A DNA stretch of 64,000 nucleotides from Bacteroidota bacterium. GTDB taxonomy: Bacteria; Bacteroidota; Bacteroidia; Bacteroidales; CAIXZF01. The stretch spans positions 1-64,000 of the forward strand of contig JAKLIX010000018.1 in the NCBI GenBank assembly GCA_022709385.1. The letters are read 5' to 3'. Positions 45,270-54,500 of the stretch are shown in pieces. The first letter of the stretch is position 1. Each line of letters opens with the position of its first letter. The position numbers and the translations under genes are program-made. Under the pieces are notes generated by a model. It worked only from the letters and a program-made list of their open reading frames with translations. It was not told where the DNA came from and made no database searches.

Positions 45270-46013
45270 TCAGGATCTTCCCTCCTCGTTGAGGATGCCG
45301 GTGTGGTGTTTCAGTGACCGGAGTGTCACGGTCAGCACAAGTGCTGCCAGAAAAACGATCGCGGCTGGCCTTGAGACAATGAGATTTCCATTTTCGCAGC
45401 TTGCCCTGAGCAGGTCGATAAAGGTGAAGCAGCTGACTGTCGCCAGAAAGCCTGAGTATTCCCTTCGCAGGACGGATCGTATGGAAAAGCGTACAGGGGA
45501 AGGCTGAAACCTTCTGAAGGCCGGCAGAAATGCCGGGACTGAGGAAGCCCAGTGATGGAACTGTTGTCCAAACTTCCTTTCGAGATAGCTTTCTTCCGCC
45601 ACCATAATCCTTTCATAGTAAAGCCAGAATGCCAGTGAAGCAAGAAGCACAAACCAGGGATTAAAGCAAAAAACAACGATTCCTATCCACATGAAATAAT
45701 TACCCAGATAAAGCGGGTGACGTACCATGGAATAAATGCCACTGGTGTTGAGACTTTCCGCCACCTGAGTTTTCGTATTCCGGCCCGAAGTACCTTTGGG
45801 AGTGGTACCGATGGTCCAGGAACGGATCAGAAAACCTGTGATACTCAATGCAATAGCCAGGACACTCACTCCAGTCACCAACCAGGCAGGCCATGCAAGC
45901 GGTGACGCGAAACAAATTACGGGAATGGCGGGTATGAACAGCAGCAGGGGCAACCAACTCCTGTTCCTGAAAAGGAAGTTGCCTGAACTTTCGAATGAGG
46001 TGATCAAAGACAT
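45270..46013 (-). CDS. Isoprenylcysteine carboxylmethyltransferase-like membrane protein
   Basis: A 247-residue protein with about five to six membrane helices and the PEMT/ICMT domain: the SAM-binding motif YSMVRHPLYLGNYF, followed by a helix and the conserved E-x2-L-x3-FG (EESYLERKFGQQFHHW). Bacterial members methylate unknown membrane substrates. The C-terminal 90 residues contain two further helices. It is followed by the EamA gene after eight bases and preceded by the phosphohexomutase after 33 bases. Confidence 0.85.
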   Translation of the reverse strand: MSLITSFESSGNFLFRNRSWLPLLLFIPAIPVICFASPLAWPAWLVTGVSVLAIALSITGFLIRSWTIGTTPKGTSGRNTKTQVAESLNTSGIYSMVRHPLYLGNYFMWIGIVVFCFNPWFVLLASLAFWLYYERIMVAEESYLERKFGQQFHHWASSVPAFLPAFRRFQPSPVRFSIRSVLRREYSGFLATVSCFTFIDLLRASCENGNLIVSRPAAIVFLAALVLTVTLRSLKHHTGILNEEGRS

Positions 46014-46046
46014 CGGATATGGTTTAGAAGAGGTTGATATTTAAAC

Positions 46047-47774
46047 TTAAAACCCGAGTTCTTTGACAATGGACGCTATTTTTTGTTGAAGAACTGAATC
46101 AACATCTTCATAATCAGTTATCTTATTGAGACGGCCCACGACTCCGAAGTAAAATTTTATTTTCGGTTCCGTTCCCGAGGGCCGGATAGTAATCCGGGAA
46201 CCATCGGCCATGTAAAACTGAAGGACATTGGAATTGGGCAGCAGAATGGGTTGTGCATCTCCGGCCGGGAGGTTTGTGGTGTATCCCAGCAGGTAATCCT
46301 TTACCATCGTAACGGGAATCCCGTTCAGGACGCGTGGCGGATTCGACCTGAATCTGTCCATCATGCTGCGAATCTCCTCTGCTCCGGCTTTCCCTTTCCT
46401 GGTCACCGAAACCAGTGATTCTTTATAGAATCCGTACTCCATATATATTTCAAGCAGCAAGCCGAAAAGGCTTTGGCCCCGCGATGCAGCCCAGGCAGCG
46501 GTTTCGGCGATCATGCAGCAGGAAATGACGGCATCTTTGTCCCGGACCCGATCCCCGACAAGGAAACCGTAACTTTCCTCCCCGCCTCCGATAAATGACA
46601 TTTTCGCTTCCAGTTCCCTGATAATCTCTGCAATATATTTGAAGCCGGTGAGCACATCATGGCAAGGTACGCCAAAGCGGGCCGCCATCACAGCAAGGAG
46701 ATCGGAGGTAACGATGGTTTTGGCGATAAACTGCCTGCCATCGAGTTTTCCTTGTTCTTTGAACTTGAAAAGCAGGTAATAGATCAGGAGGCTTGCGGTC
46801 TGGTTCCCATTCAACAGTACATAGTTGCCGTTGAGATCTCTCACTCCCACTCCGAGCCTGTCAGCATCGGGATCAGTGGCAAGGACCAGGTCGGCGCCGA
46901 CAGCGGCTGCCATTTCCAATGCCCTGGACATGGCTTCCTTCTCTTCGGGATTGGGTGAAACGACGGTAGGAAAATTCCCGTCGGGGATCATTTGTTCCTT
47001 TACGAAACTGAGTTTAGAGAAACCGAATGCCTGCAATGCCCTGGGCAGGATATGGGTTCCCGTACCATGCAGGGCCGAATACACGATATGAAGATCTGCA
47101 TGACCCGTCCTTTTCACACCTGCCAGCGAGAGTGATGTGAGCGTATTGATATAGGCTTCATCCGTTTCCTGTCCGATCCAGATGATCCGGTCAGAATCGC
47201 CATGAAAGCGCACTTCGGCAACAGAATTGATCTTTTCCACTTCCCTGATGACATTTTCGTCGTGAGGAGGAACAAGTTGACCGCCATCGTCCCAGTATAC
47301 CTTATAACCATTGTATTCCTTCGGGTTATGGGAAGCAGTGATCACGATACCTGACTGACAATGAAAGTGCCTGATGGCAAATGACAGCTCAGGGGTCGGT
47401 CTGAGGTCATCAAAGAGGTAGACCTGTATTCCGTTTGCTGAGAGGACATTAGCGCTGATTGCAGCAAAAAGGCGGCTGTTATTCCTGCAATCATGGGCAA
47501 TGGCGACACTGATTTCCCGATCAGGAAAGGACTTGATGAGGTAATTTGCCAGACCCTGGGTGGCCATCCCGACCGTATATTTATTCATCCGGTTGGTTCC
47601 CACTCCCATGATGCCGCGCAAGCCGCCCGTACCAAATTCCAGGTTACGGTAAAACGCATCAGTCAGTTCTTCAGGGTCTTTCTCAACCAGGAATCTGACT
47701 TGTTCCCTGGTTTCCAGGTCAAAATCCTCATGCAGCCAGTGCTGTGCTTTCTCCAGAATGCTTTGGTCAACCAT
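46047..47774 (-). CDS. Phosphohexomutase (phosphoglucomutase/phosphomannomutase)
   Basis: A 575-residue alpha-D-phosphohexomutase that moves phosphate between the 1 and 6 positions of hexoses. Signatures: active-site Ser loop VITASHNPKEYNGYKVY, metal-binding ATDPDADRLGV, sugar loop GGEESYGF, and phosphate-binding RPSGTEPKIKFY. This long form is like human PGM2 and Bacteroides phospho-sugar mutases. Its product glucose-1-phosphate feeds the nucleotide-sugar genes next to it (rfbD, uxs, ugd). It has its own promoter element overlapping the end of rfbD. Confidence 0.95.
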   Translation of the reverse strand: MVDQSILEKAQHWLHEDFDLETREQVRFLVEKDPEELTDAFYRNLEFGTGGLRGIMGVGTNRMNKYTVGMATQGLANYLIKSFPDREISVAIAHDCRNNSRLFAAISANVLSANGIQVYLFDDLRPTPELSFAIRHFHCQSGIVITASHNPKEYNGYKVYWDDGGQLVPPHDENVIREVEKINSVAEVRFHGDSDRIIWIGQETDEAYINTLTSLSLAGVKRTGHADLHIVYSALHGTGTHILPRALQAFGFSKLSFVKEQMIPDGNFPTVVSPNPEEKEAMSRALEMAAAVGADLVLATDPDADRLGVGVRDLNGNYVLLNGNQTASLLIYYLLFKFKEQGKLDGRQFIAKTIVTSDLLAVMAARFGVPCHDVLTGFKYIAEIIRELEAKMSFIGGGEESYGFLVGDRVRDKDAVISCCMIAETAAWAASRGQSLFGLLLEIYMEYGFYKESLVSVTRKGKAGAEEIRSMMDRFRSNPPRVLNGIPVTMVKDYLLGYTTNLPAGDAQPILLPNSNVLQFYMADGSRITIRPSGTEPKIKFYFGVVGRLNKITDYEDVDSVLQQKIASIVKELGF

Positions 47775-47804
47775 ATGATACTGAAAATTTGGTAATTCGG
47801 GCTA

Positions 47805-47812
47805 CAAAGTTA
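47805..47812 (-). promoter_or_regulatory. -7 element of the phosphohexomutase gene
   Basis: TAACTTTG on the minus strand, overlapping the stop codon of rfbD and 30 bases before the ATG at 47774. Confidence 0.5.
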
Positions 47813-48679
47813 GGAATCCTTCCGGAGAATCAAGTCCAGGGTTTTTAAAAGGCTGTGTCTCCAGTATGGAATGGCGATACCGAGGGCCTTTATCCTGCTC
47901 TTATCGAGGACACTGTAAAACGGCCGGGTGGCTCTGGTGGGAAATTCGCCGCTGCTGACAGGCAGTATGGAGACGGGCAGAGAGGCCGCTTCTGCAACAG
48001 CCATGGCAAAATCGTACCAGCTGCAGACCCCTTCATTTGAATAATGATAAATTTGGTGGTCTTGAAACGATAAAAAGACCGGTAATAAATGGATCACAGC
48101 CCCGGCAAGATCGGCGGCACAGGTCGGGGAACCGAGCTGATCGGAAACCACCCTGATTTCCTGCTTTTCCTGCCCGAGACGCAGGATGGTCTTTACAAAA
48201 TTATTTCCGTAACTACTGTATAACCACGATGTTCGAATAATAACCGAGCGCCGGAGGCTGAAAAGGATGGCATTTTCACCGTCGAGTTTGGTTTTACCAT
48301 AAAAACTGACAGGATTGGGTCTGTCGTCTTCCCTGTAAGGTCTGTAATCTCTGCCGTCGAAGACATAATCGGTGGAAAAGTGGATCAACAAGGCATCATT
48401 TGTTTCACAGTAATCGGCAAGGACAGCAGGGACATCAGCATTGAGTGCGGAAGCCAGATCTCTGTCGTCTTCAGCCTTATCGACAGCAGTATAGGCAGCA
48501 CAGTTCAGAATAATATCGAACTGTCTGTTTTTCAAGAATTTCTCAAGGTTTTGCGGCCGGCTCAGATCCAGGGTGTCGATATCTGTGAATTGAAAGTGGT
48601 AATCCGTAAAGCGGGCTGCCAGGGACTGAAATTCGCTTCCAAGCTGTCCGTGGGCACCGGTTACAAGAATCTGTTTCAT
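47810..48679 (-). CDS. rfbD: dTDP-4-dehydrorhamnose reductase
   Basis: A 289-residue extended short-chain dehydrogenase/reductase that makes dTDP-L-rhamnose in the last step. The Rossmann motif is VTGAHGQLGSEF (residues 5-16), the catalytic triad is S-T (FSTDYVFDG) with YGKTK-x-DGE, and it contains RTSWLYSSYGNNFVKT. RfbA, RfbB and RfbC are not in the window. A leader with competing hairpins lies upstream (48716-48746). Confidence 0.94.
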   Translation of the reverse strand: MKQILVTGAHGQLGSEFQSLAARFTDYHFQFTDIDTLDLSRPQNLEKFLKNRQFDIILNCAAYTAVDKAEDDRDLASALNADVPAVLADYCETNDALLIHFSTDYVFDGRDYRPYREDDRPNPVSFYGKTKLDGENAILFSLRRSVIIRTSWLYSSYGNNFVKTILRLGQEKQEIRVVSDQLGSPTCAADLAGAVIHLLPVFLSFQDHQIYHYSNEGVCSWYDFAMAVAEAASLPVSILPVSSGEFPTRATRPFYSVLDKSRIKALGIAIPYWRHSLLKTLDLILRKDS

Positions 48680-48697
48680 TTGTTAATAATTTAGATT

Positions 48698-48746
48698 TTA
48701 ATGGTCGGATACCTGTCCCGCCAAATGCGGGAAAATACCCGCATTT
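48698..48746 (-). repeat. Leader hairpin element upstream of rfbD, copy 1
   Basis: Two exclusive stems share one arm. Stem 1: TCCCGC (48716-48721) with GCGGGA (48727-48732). Stem 2: AAATGCGGG (48723-48731) with CCCGCATTT (48738-48746), nine base pairs. The part 48698-48736 is repeated, with changes, at 49731-49770. The distance to the rfbD ATG (48679) is 19 to 67 bases. Confidence 0.6.
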
Positions 48747-48769
48747 AGATTGTTATACTCACAGGTATT

Positions 48770-49711
48770 TCATGCTTCCATTATTATTGACCGGAAGTAG
48801 TGGATGGTTTCCGGCAGGCCCTGCTCCGGGGGTATCTGTGGTTCCCATCCGAGGATTTCACGTGCAAGGCTGATGTCGGGTTTTCTCTGAAGGGGGTCAT
48901 CTGATGGCAATGGCTGAAAAACGATACGGGAAGCGGAGCCTGTAAGTTGAATGATCATTTTGGCCAGATCAAGGATGGTAAATTCAGAGGGATTACCGAG
49001 GTTCACCGGCCCGGTGAAAAGGTCATCCGTTTCCATCAGCAATATCAATGCTTTCACAAGATCAGCCACATAACAGAAGCTCCTGGTTTGCAAACCATCG
49101 CCGTAAACCGTAATATCCCTGTTTTGCAGGGCCTGAACGATGAAGTTGGAGACTACCCTTCCATCGCTGGGATGCATACGGGGACCGTAGGTATTGAATA
49201 TTCTGGCAATTTTTATTCTCACCTGGTTCTGCCTGTGATAATTGACAAACAAGGTTTCGGCACAACGCTTCCCTTCATCATAACAGGCTCTGATTCCGAT
49301 GGGATTCACATGGCCCCAGTAATCTTCTTTCTGGGGATGTACCTGAGGATCTCCATACACCTCACTGGTACTGGCCTGCAGAATTTTTGCCCTGATTCTT
49401 TTAGCCAGTCCGAGCATATTTACAGCTCCCATTACGGAGGTTTTCACCGTTTTTATCGGATTGAACTGGTAATGAATGGGTGAAGCCGGACAGGCGAGAT
49501 TGTAAATTTCATCCACTTCGATAAAAAAAGGCATGGTGACATCATGCCTGACCAACTCAAAATAGGGGTTAGCCAGAAGGTGCACAACATTTTTCTTCTG
49601 ACCGGTAAAATAATTATCGAGACAAACCACCTCATGCCCCTGGTTCAGAAGTGCTTCACACAGGTGGGACCCCAGGAAGCCCGCACCGCCAGTCACAAGG
49701 ATCTTCTTCAT
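48770..49711 (-). CDS. uxs: UDP-glucuronate decarboxylase-like NAD-dependent epimerase
   Basis: A 313-residue extended SDR that most resembles UDP-xylose synthase, which converts UDP-glucuronate to UDP-xylose. Features: [14 protein letters not shown] (residues 7-20), [11 protein letters not shown] typical for UXS, the [19 protein letters not shown] segment, [15 protein letters not shown] (catalytic Tyr and Lys) and [11 protein letters not shown]. The start is the ATG at 49711 (MKKILVTGG); the frame reaches 49774 through the leader hairpin. The upstream neighbour is ugd, which makes its substrate, so the pair probably forms UDP-xylose for surface glycans. Confidence 0.94.
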   Translation of the reverse strand: MKKILVTGGAGFLGSHLCEALLNQGHEVVCLDNYFTGQKKNVVHLLANPYFELVRHDVTMPFFIEVDEIYNLACPASPIHYQFNPIKTVKTSVMGAVNMLGLAKRIRAKILQASTSEVYGDPQVHPQKEDYWGHVNPIGIRACYDEGKRCAETLFVNYHRQNQVRIKIARIFNTYGPRMHPSDGRVVSNFIVQALQNRDITVYGDGLQTRSFCYVADLVKALILLMETDDLFTGPVNLGNPSEFTILDLAKMIIQLTGSASRIVFQPLPSDDPLQRKPDISLAREILGWEPQIPPEQGLPETIHYFRSIIMEA

Positions 49712-49730
49712 CTGTTCATATTTTTTTTCA

Positions 49731-49770
49731 TTAAGGTCAGAAGCCTGTCCCGCTACATGCGGGAGAAAAT
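49731..49770 (-). repeat. Leader hairpin element upstream of uxs, copy 2
   Basis: TCCCGC (49748-49753) and GCGGGA (49759-49764) form a hairpin with loop TACAT. The block around it, from TTAAGGTC to GAAAAT, matches copy 1 at 48698-48736 with few changes. It lies 20 to 60 bases before the uxs ATG. The second, longer stem of copy 1 is absent. Confidence 0.6.
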
Positions 49771-49879
49771 CCATATTTGATCATTACCGGTTGATATTAA
49801 CAATACTTGTATGGATATCTCATCTATATATCATCATTACGTTTTACAAGGTATTCATTTCATCATTCCTGCCCGGATT

Positions 49880-49887
49880 CAAAGGTA
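49880..49887 (-). promoter_or_regulatory. -7 element upstream of uxs
   Basis: TACCTTTG on the minus strand. It would give a leader of about 165 bases containing the hairpin element. Read-through from ugd is also possible. Confidence 0.4.
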
Positions 49888-50052
49888 TTTGAAAATCCAT
49901 TTATCAGCGAATAAACCTGGATCCGAAATGTCTTATCCGTCAGTAAAATTCAGAAGGTATAAAGCTTCACACCCCTGCCCTACGGGTTTTCGATTGTTTC
50001 CGGGTACGGAATTTTTTTTTATTCCAATTTCAGTTCAGATCAAACGGATCAA

Positions 50053-51369
50053 TCATCGTTTCCCGATCCCGGAATAATAGAATCCGTTGGATCTAAAGTC
50101 CGCAGGATCGTATATATTCCGGCCGTCAAACACGGCAGGGATTTTCATCAGTTTTCGCATCTGATTGAGATCGGGCACCCTGAATTCCTTCCATTCGGTA
50201 ACCAGAAGCAGGGCATCGGCTCCTTCAATGGCAGCGTACATATCGCCTGCGTAATGAATGACATCCCCGATTTTCCGCCTGCATTCCTGCATGGCCACCG
50301 GATCGTAGGCAGCAATATTGCAGCCGGCATCCAGCAGGTGGCGGATAATGACCAGTGAGGGTGCTTCACGCATATCATCCGTCTGAGGTTTGAAAGAGAG
50401 TCCCCATATGGCAATGTGCCTGTCTTTCAAATCACCCTGGAAATAATGGGATAATTTAGCGAAAAGAACCGACTTCTGATCATCATTCACTGCTTCTACA
50501 CTTTCAAGGACCCTGAGGCGGTATGCTTTCTCCTGTGCTGTCCGGATCAGCGCTTTCACGTCTTTGGGAAAGCAGGATCCGCCATAACCGACACCCGGAT
50601 AAATGAATTTATTCCCTATCCTGCTGTCGCTTCCGATTCCCTTTCTCACCATTTCAACATCGGCTCCCACCAGTTCACAGAGATTGGCGATATCGTTCAT
50701 GAAACTGATCTTGGTTGCGAGCATGCTGTTGGCAGCGTATTTTGTCATTTCCGCCGAGGGGATATCCATGAAAATAACCGGATGTCCGTTTAATGTGAAA
50801 GGCTTATACAGTTTCTTCATGATCGATTCAGCTCTTTCGGAAGAAATACCCACCACGATACGATCCGGCCTCAGAAAATCCTCGATGGCGTTACCCTCCT
50901 TTAAAAACTCGGGATTAGAGGCCACATCAAAGGGAAGATCACTACCCCTTGACCGTAATTCTTCAATAAGAGCCTGTCTGACTTTCTCAGCGGTACCAAC
51001 CGGAACCGTACTTTTGGTGACTACCAGCATATAGTCCTCCATCAGGCGTCCGACAGCGCGTGCAACTTCAAGCACGTACTTGAGATCGGCACTTCCGTCT
51101 TCATCGGGAGGAGTGCCCACTGCGATAAAGACAACCTCGCTGCCGGGAATACTGTCTTCCAATTGTGTTGTAAAATGAAGGCGGTCTTTCGCTATGTTCC
51201 TGTTCACCATTTCTTCAAGTCCAGGCTCATAAATCGGAATGATTCCTTTTTTCAGGTTTTCAATTTTGTTTTTATCTACATCCACACAGGTCACTTCAAT
51301 GCCAACCTCCGCAAAACAGGTACCCGTTACCAAGCCCACGTAACCCGTTCCCACAATCGTAATCCTCAT
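50053..51369 (-). CDS. ugd: UDP-glucose 6-dehydrogenase
   Basis: A 438-residue enzyme that oxidises UDP-glucose to UDP-glucuronate with two NAD+. The Rossmann motif is IVGTGYVGLVTGTCFAEVG, and the catalytic Cys is in GVGYGGSCFPKDVKAL, preceded by the conserved TKYAANSMLATKISFMN-like helix; the C-terminal UDP-binding domain includes WGLSFKPQTDDMREAPS. It lies upstream of the UDP-glucuronate decarboxylase gene. I see no TAnnTTTG element in its upstream region (51370-51444). Confidence 0.96.
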   Translation of the reverse strand: MRITIVGTGYVGLVTGTCFAEVGIEVTCVDVDKNKIENLKKGIIPIYEPGLEEMVNRNIAKDRLHFTTQLEDSIPGSEVVFIAVGTPPDEDGSADLKYVLEVARAVGRLMEDYMLVVTKSTVPVGTAEKVRQALIEELRSRGSDLPFDVASNPEFLKEGNAIEDFLRPDRIVVGISSERAESIMKKLYKPFTLNGHPVIFMDIPSAEMTKYAANSMLATKISFMNDIANLCELVGADVEMVRKGIGSDSRIGNKFIYPGVGYGGSCFPKDVKALIRTAQEKAYRLRVLESVEAVNDDQKSVLFAKLSHYFQGDLKDRHIAIWGLSFKPQTDDMREAPSLVIIRHLLDAGCNIAAYDPVAMQECRRKIGDVIHYAGDMYAAIEGADALLLVTEWKEFRVPDLNQMRKLMKIPAVFDGRNIYDPADFRSNGFYYSGIGKR

Positions 51370-51444
51370 AACTCCTTGATTTAAATTACTTTAACATACG
51401 CTGAACAATAACATAAATTTTAAAGAAAATACAAAGAAAAACAT

Positions 51445-51452
51445 TAACTTTG
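51445..51452 (+). promoter_or_regulatory. -7 element of the cohesin-like secreted protein gene
   Basis: TAACTTTG, 56 bases before the ATG at 51509, identical to the element before the C25 pair, also a T9SS substrate. Confidence 0.55.
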
Positions 51453-51508
51453 CACCTTCCAAAGTTGAAAATACTTTTTCAATATTCAGTAACAATAAAC
51501 CAAATTTT

Positions 51509-54500
51509 ATGAAAGCAAAAGTCCTAACGATTGTATTCTTACTAATGACAGGATTTTGGGCATCGTTTTCCACTGCCCAGATAGTCACTACGGCAGGTTC
51601 TGCCACGAGCTGCCCCGGAGGAACTGTTTCCATACCCATCGTGGTAGATAACCTCGCCGGAGTAGCTTCCATTTCTCTGACCCTCGAGGTTGACCCGAGC
51701 GTGATTTTCTATACTTCCAACACCAGCAATCCTGCCCTTGCAGGAGGTTTTCTCGTGGTGAATTGCCAGGCTCCCTATCACGAAGTGAAAGCGGCCTGGT
51801 TTGGTCTCAGCCCTGTCACCCTGGCCAGCGGTTCAACGCTATTTACTTTCAACTTCAATTACCTGCAAGGTTCTGCAATGCATTGGTGGGATACCATCAC
51901 CATCGGCAACTGCCAGTACAGCGATCTGGGCGGGAATACCCTCCCGGCTGTCTGGGCTAATGGAACCGTAGGCCCTGCAGCTGCCGCTCCCGTATTTAAC
52001 CTTCAGCCTGCAGATGTTACGGTGGCTGAAGGCGGCAATGCACAGTTCACTGCTACTGCTACCGGAGCCAATACTTACCAGTGGTATGAAAGTGCCGACA
52101 ACGGAACCACCTGGAATGCCCTCAGTGATGGCGGCTTATACGCTGGTACCGGCACCGGTAACCTGACCATTACGGGAGTTAACCTCGGCATGGACGGATA
52201 CCATTATCGTCTCGGTGCCACAGAAAGCACATGCAACCAGGAGACTTTTTCGAGCTATGCCATGCTCAGCGTTACCCAGACCAGCAACAATATTCTTATG
52301 CATGCGGTGAATGTATCCGCCTGTGCAAATACAGCCACCTACGTGCCTGTTGACGCAAGTAATTTTGACAATGTTGGCATGTTCCATTTTGAGCTCACTG
52401 TTAATCCTTCCATGCTTGTATTCACCGGACTCACCAATATCAACGCCAGCCTCGGTTCTGTGCAGTCCAGTGTTGCCGGGAACACCGTCACCATCGACTG
52501 GACCAGTTCCACACCGGTGAATCTCGGGAACAGCCCGCTTTTTGGTATCGGATTTAATTATCTGGGAGGAGCTGCACCTGTGCAGTGGAACACTGCCAAC
52601 TGTCAGATCCAGGATGGAGGCGGACAAAACATCACCACCGATTATTTCAACAGCACTGTCAATCCCCTGGCTACGGCACCCGTCATCAACACCCAGCCGG
52701 CAAACCAGACTGTCATTGAAAACCAGACCGCCAATTTCAGTATTGCCGCAACCGGTGCAAATACATATCAGTGGCAGGAATCGACCAATGGCGGAAGCAG
52801 CTGGACCGACCTCACCAACAATGTCATGTACTCAGGTGCAACCACCAACGCGCTGACAATCTCCGGTGTACCCCTGACATACAGCGGGAACCAGTACCGC
52901 TGCGTTGCCACCGAAACAGTTTGTAACCTCACTGCCAATTCTGTCGCAGGTATTCTCACCGTTACTCCCGCTACAACCGATATTGTGACTACCATCGGTT
53001 CGATCACCACCTGTCCTGACTCAGTTACCATCTTTGTACCCATCAATGTGACCAACTTCAACAATGTGGCCTCGGCTTCCATGAAAATTGCCTATGATAC
53101 GCTGGCATTAATTTATGACAGTACTGTCAATATTCATCCGGCGCTCACTTCCGGTGTGTTCGCATATAATGCTTCAGGCGGTGTATTCGGAATGGCCTGG
53201 TTCTCCATCATCCCGGCAAGCTTCGGAACAGGCACGCTCTATGAAATCCAATTTACTTATTTTGCCAATTCAACCAACCTCATTTTTGATCTGACCCCCG
53301 GCACTTCACTCTACACCGATCTTAATTTCAATACTTTGCCTGCTGTCTGGGTGGATGGTTTTGTAACCTTACCCGGACCTGTCATCACCACCATGCCCAC
53401 AGACCAAACGGTATTTGCCGGTACCAATGCCGTATTCTCTCTGAGCGGCAACAGCATCGACACCTACCAGTGGCAGATTGACCAGGGCGGTGTCTGGACT
53501 GACCTCACCGATGGGACTGTTTATTCTGGAACCCAGACCAGTGCACTGACTGTTTCCAATGTAACTCTCGCCATGGATGGCAGCATGTACCGCTGTGTGG
53601 TTACCGGTATCTGCGACGACCAGTACTCTCACGTTGTAACCCTGATGGTTATCAATGCCACCCCTGTTGGTGTGAGCCTTCCCACCATCTCCCAATGCCA
53701 GGGTCCCGTCACTATTCCTGTCAGTGTGACTGATTTCAATGATATCGGATCTTTCCACCTGAAACTTAATACTACCGGCAACGTTCTGGTTTACAACGGC
53801 TACCAGAATGTAAACCCTGCCCTGCTCTCCGGACTCACGGTGACCAACACGGCAAACTCGGTTGTCGTTCATTTTTCGAGTACCACCGCGGTCACTATCC
53901 CCAACAGTGTAATCATCGAACTGAAATTTAACAGCAACGCAGGCACCACAGCGCTCACCTGGGATCCGGCACCCGGCGTCAATTACTTCAAATCCGTCAA
54001 TAACACTGTATTACCGACAAACTTTGGAAACGGAAACGTAACCATCACTCCGGTACCCGGTCCTGCTGCCAGCATTCAGGGGCCCGGCGGTATCTGCCAG
54101 GGAACATCACAAAGCACTTATACCACCCTGGGCGCTGCCAATGCCACCTCATATCTCTGGGGAATCATTCCCACCACTGCCGGAACCGTAGCCGGAACAG
54201 GCACATCCGTTACTGTTACCTGGGATGCTTTCTTCACCGGCCTGGCCACTATAACAGTACAAGGTGTCAACACATGCGGCAACGGTCCGATCATGACCAA
54301 AGCAGTGACAGTAACTCCCACTCCGAATGTGACCCTGGCCCCCTTTGCCAACATTTGTACCAATGATACCCTACTTCTGACCGGCGGTTTACCAGCCGGA
54401 GGCACTTATTCCGGAACCGGCGTTGTCGACAGTCTTTTCATCCCCAACGTTTCCGGACCCGGAACCTTTACCATCACTTATACTTACTCCGTCGCCGGTT

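Larger units (their letters stand above)
49712..50052. other. Intergenic region between ugd and uxs
   Basis: The 341 bases hold the second copy of the leader hairpin (49731-49770) and a minus-strand -7 element at 49880-49887. A GGAAT/ATTCC pair with a T-rich loop near 50008 is weak. No gene is supported. Confidence 0.45.
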
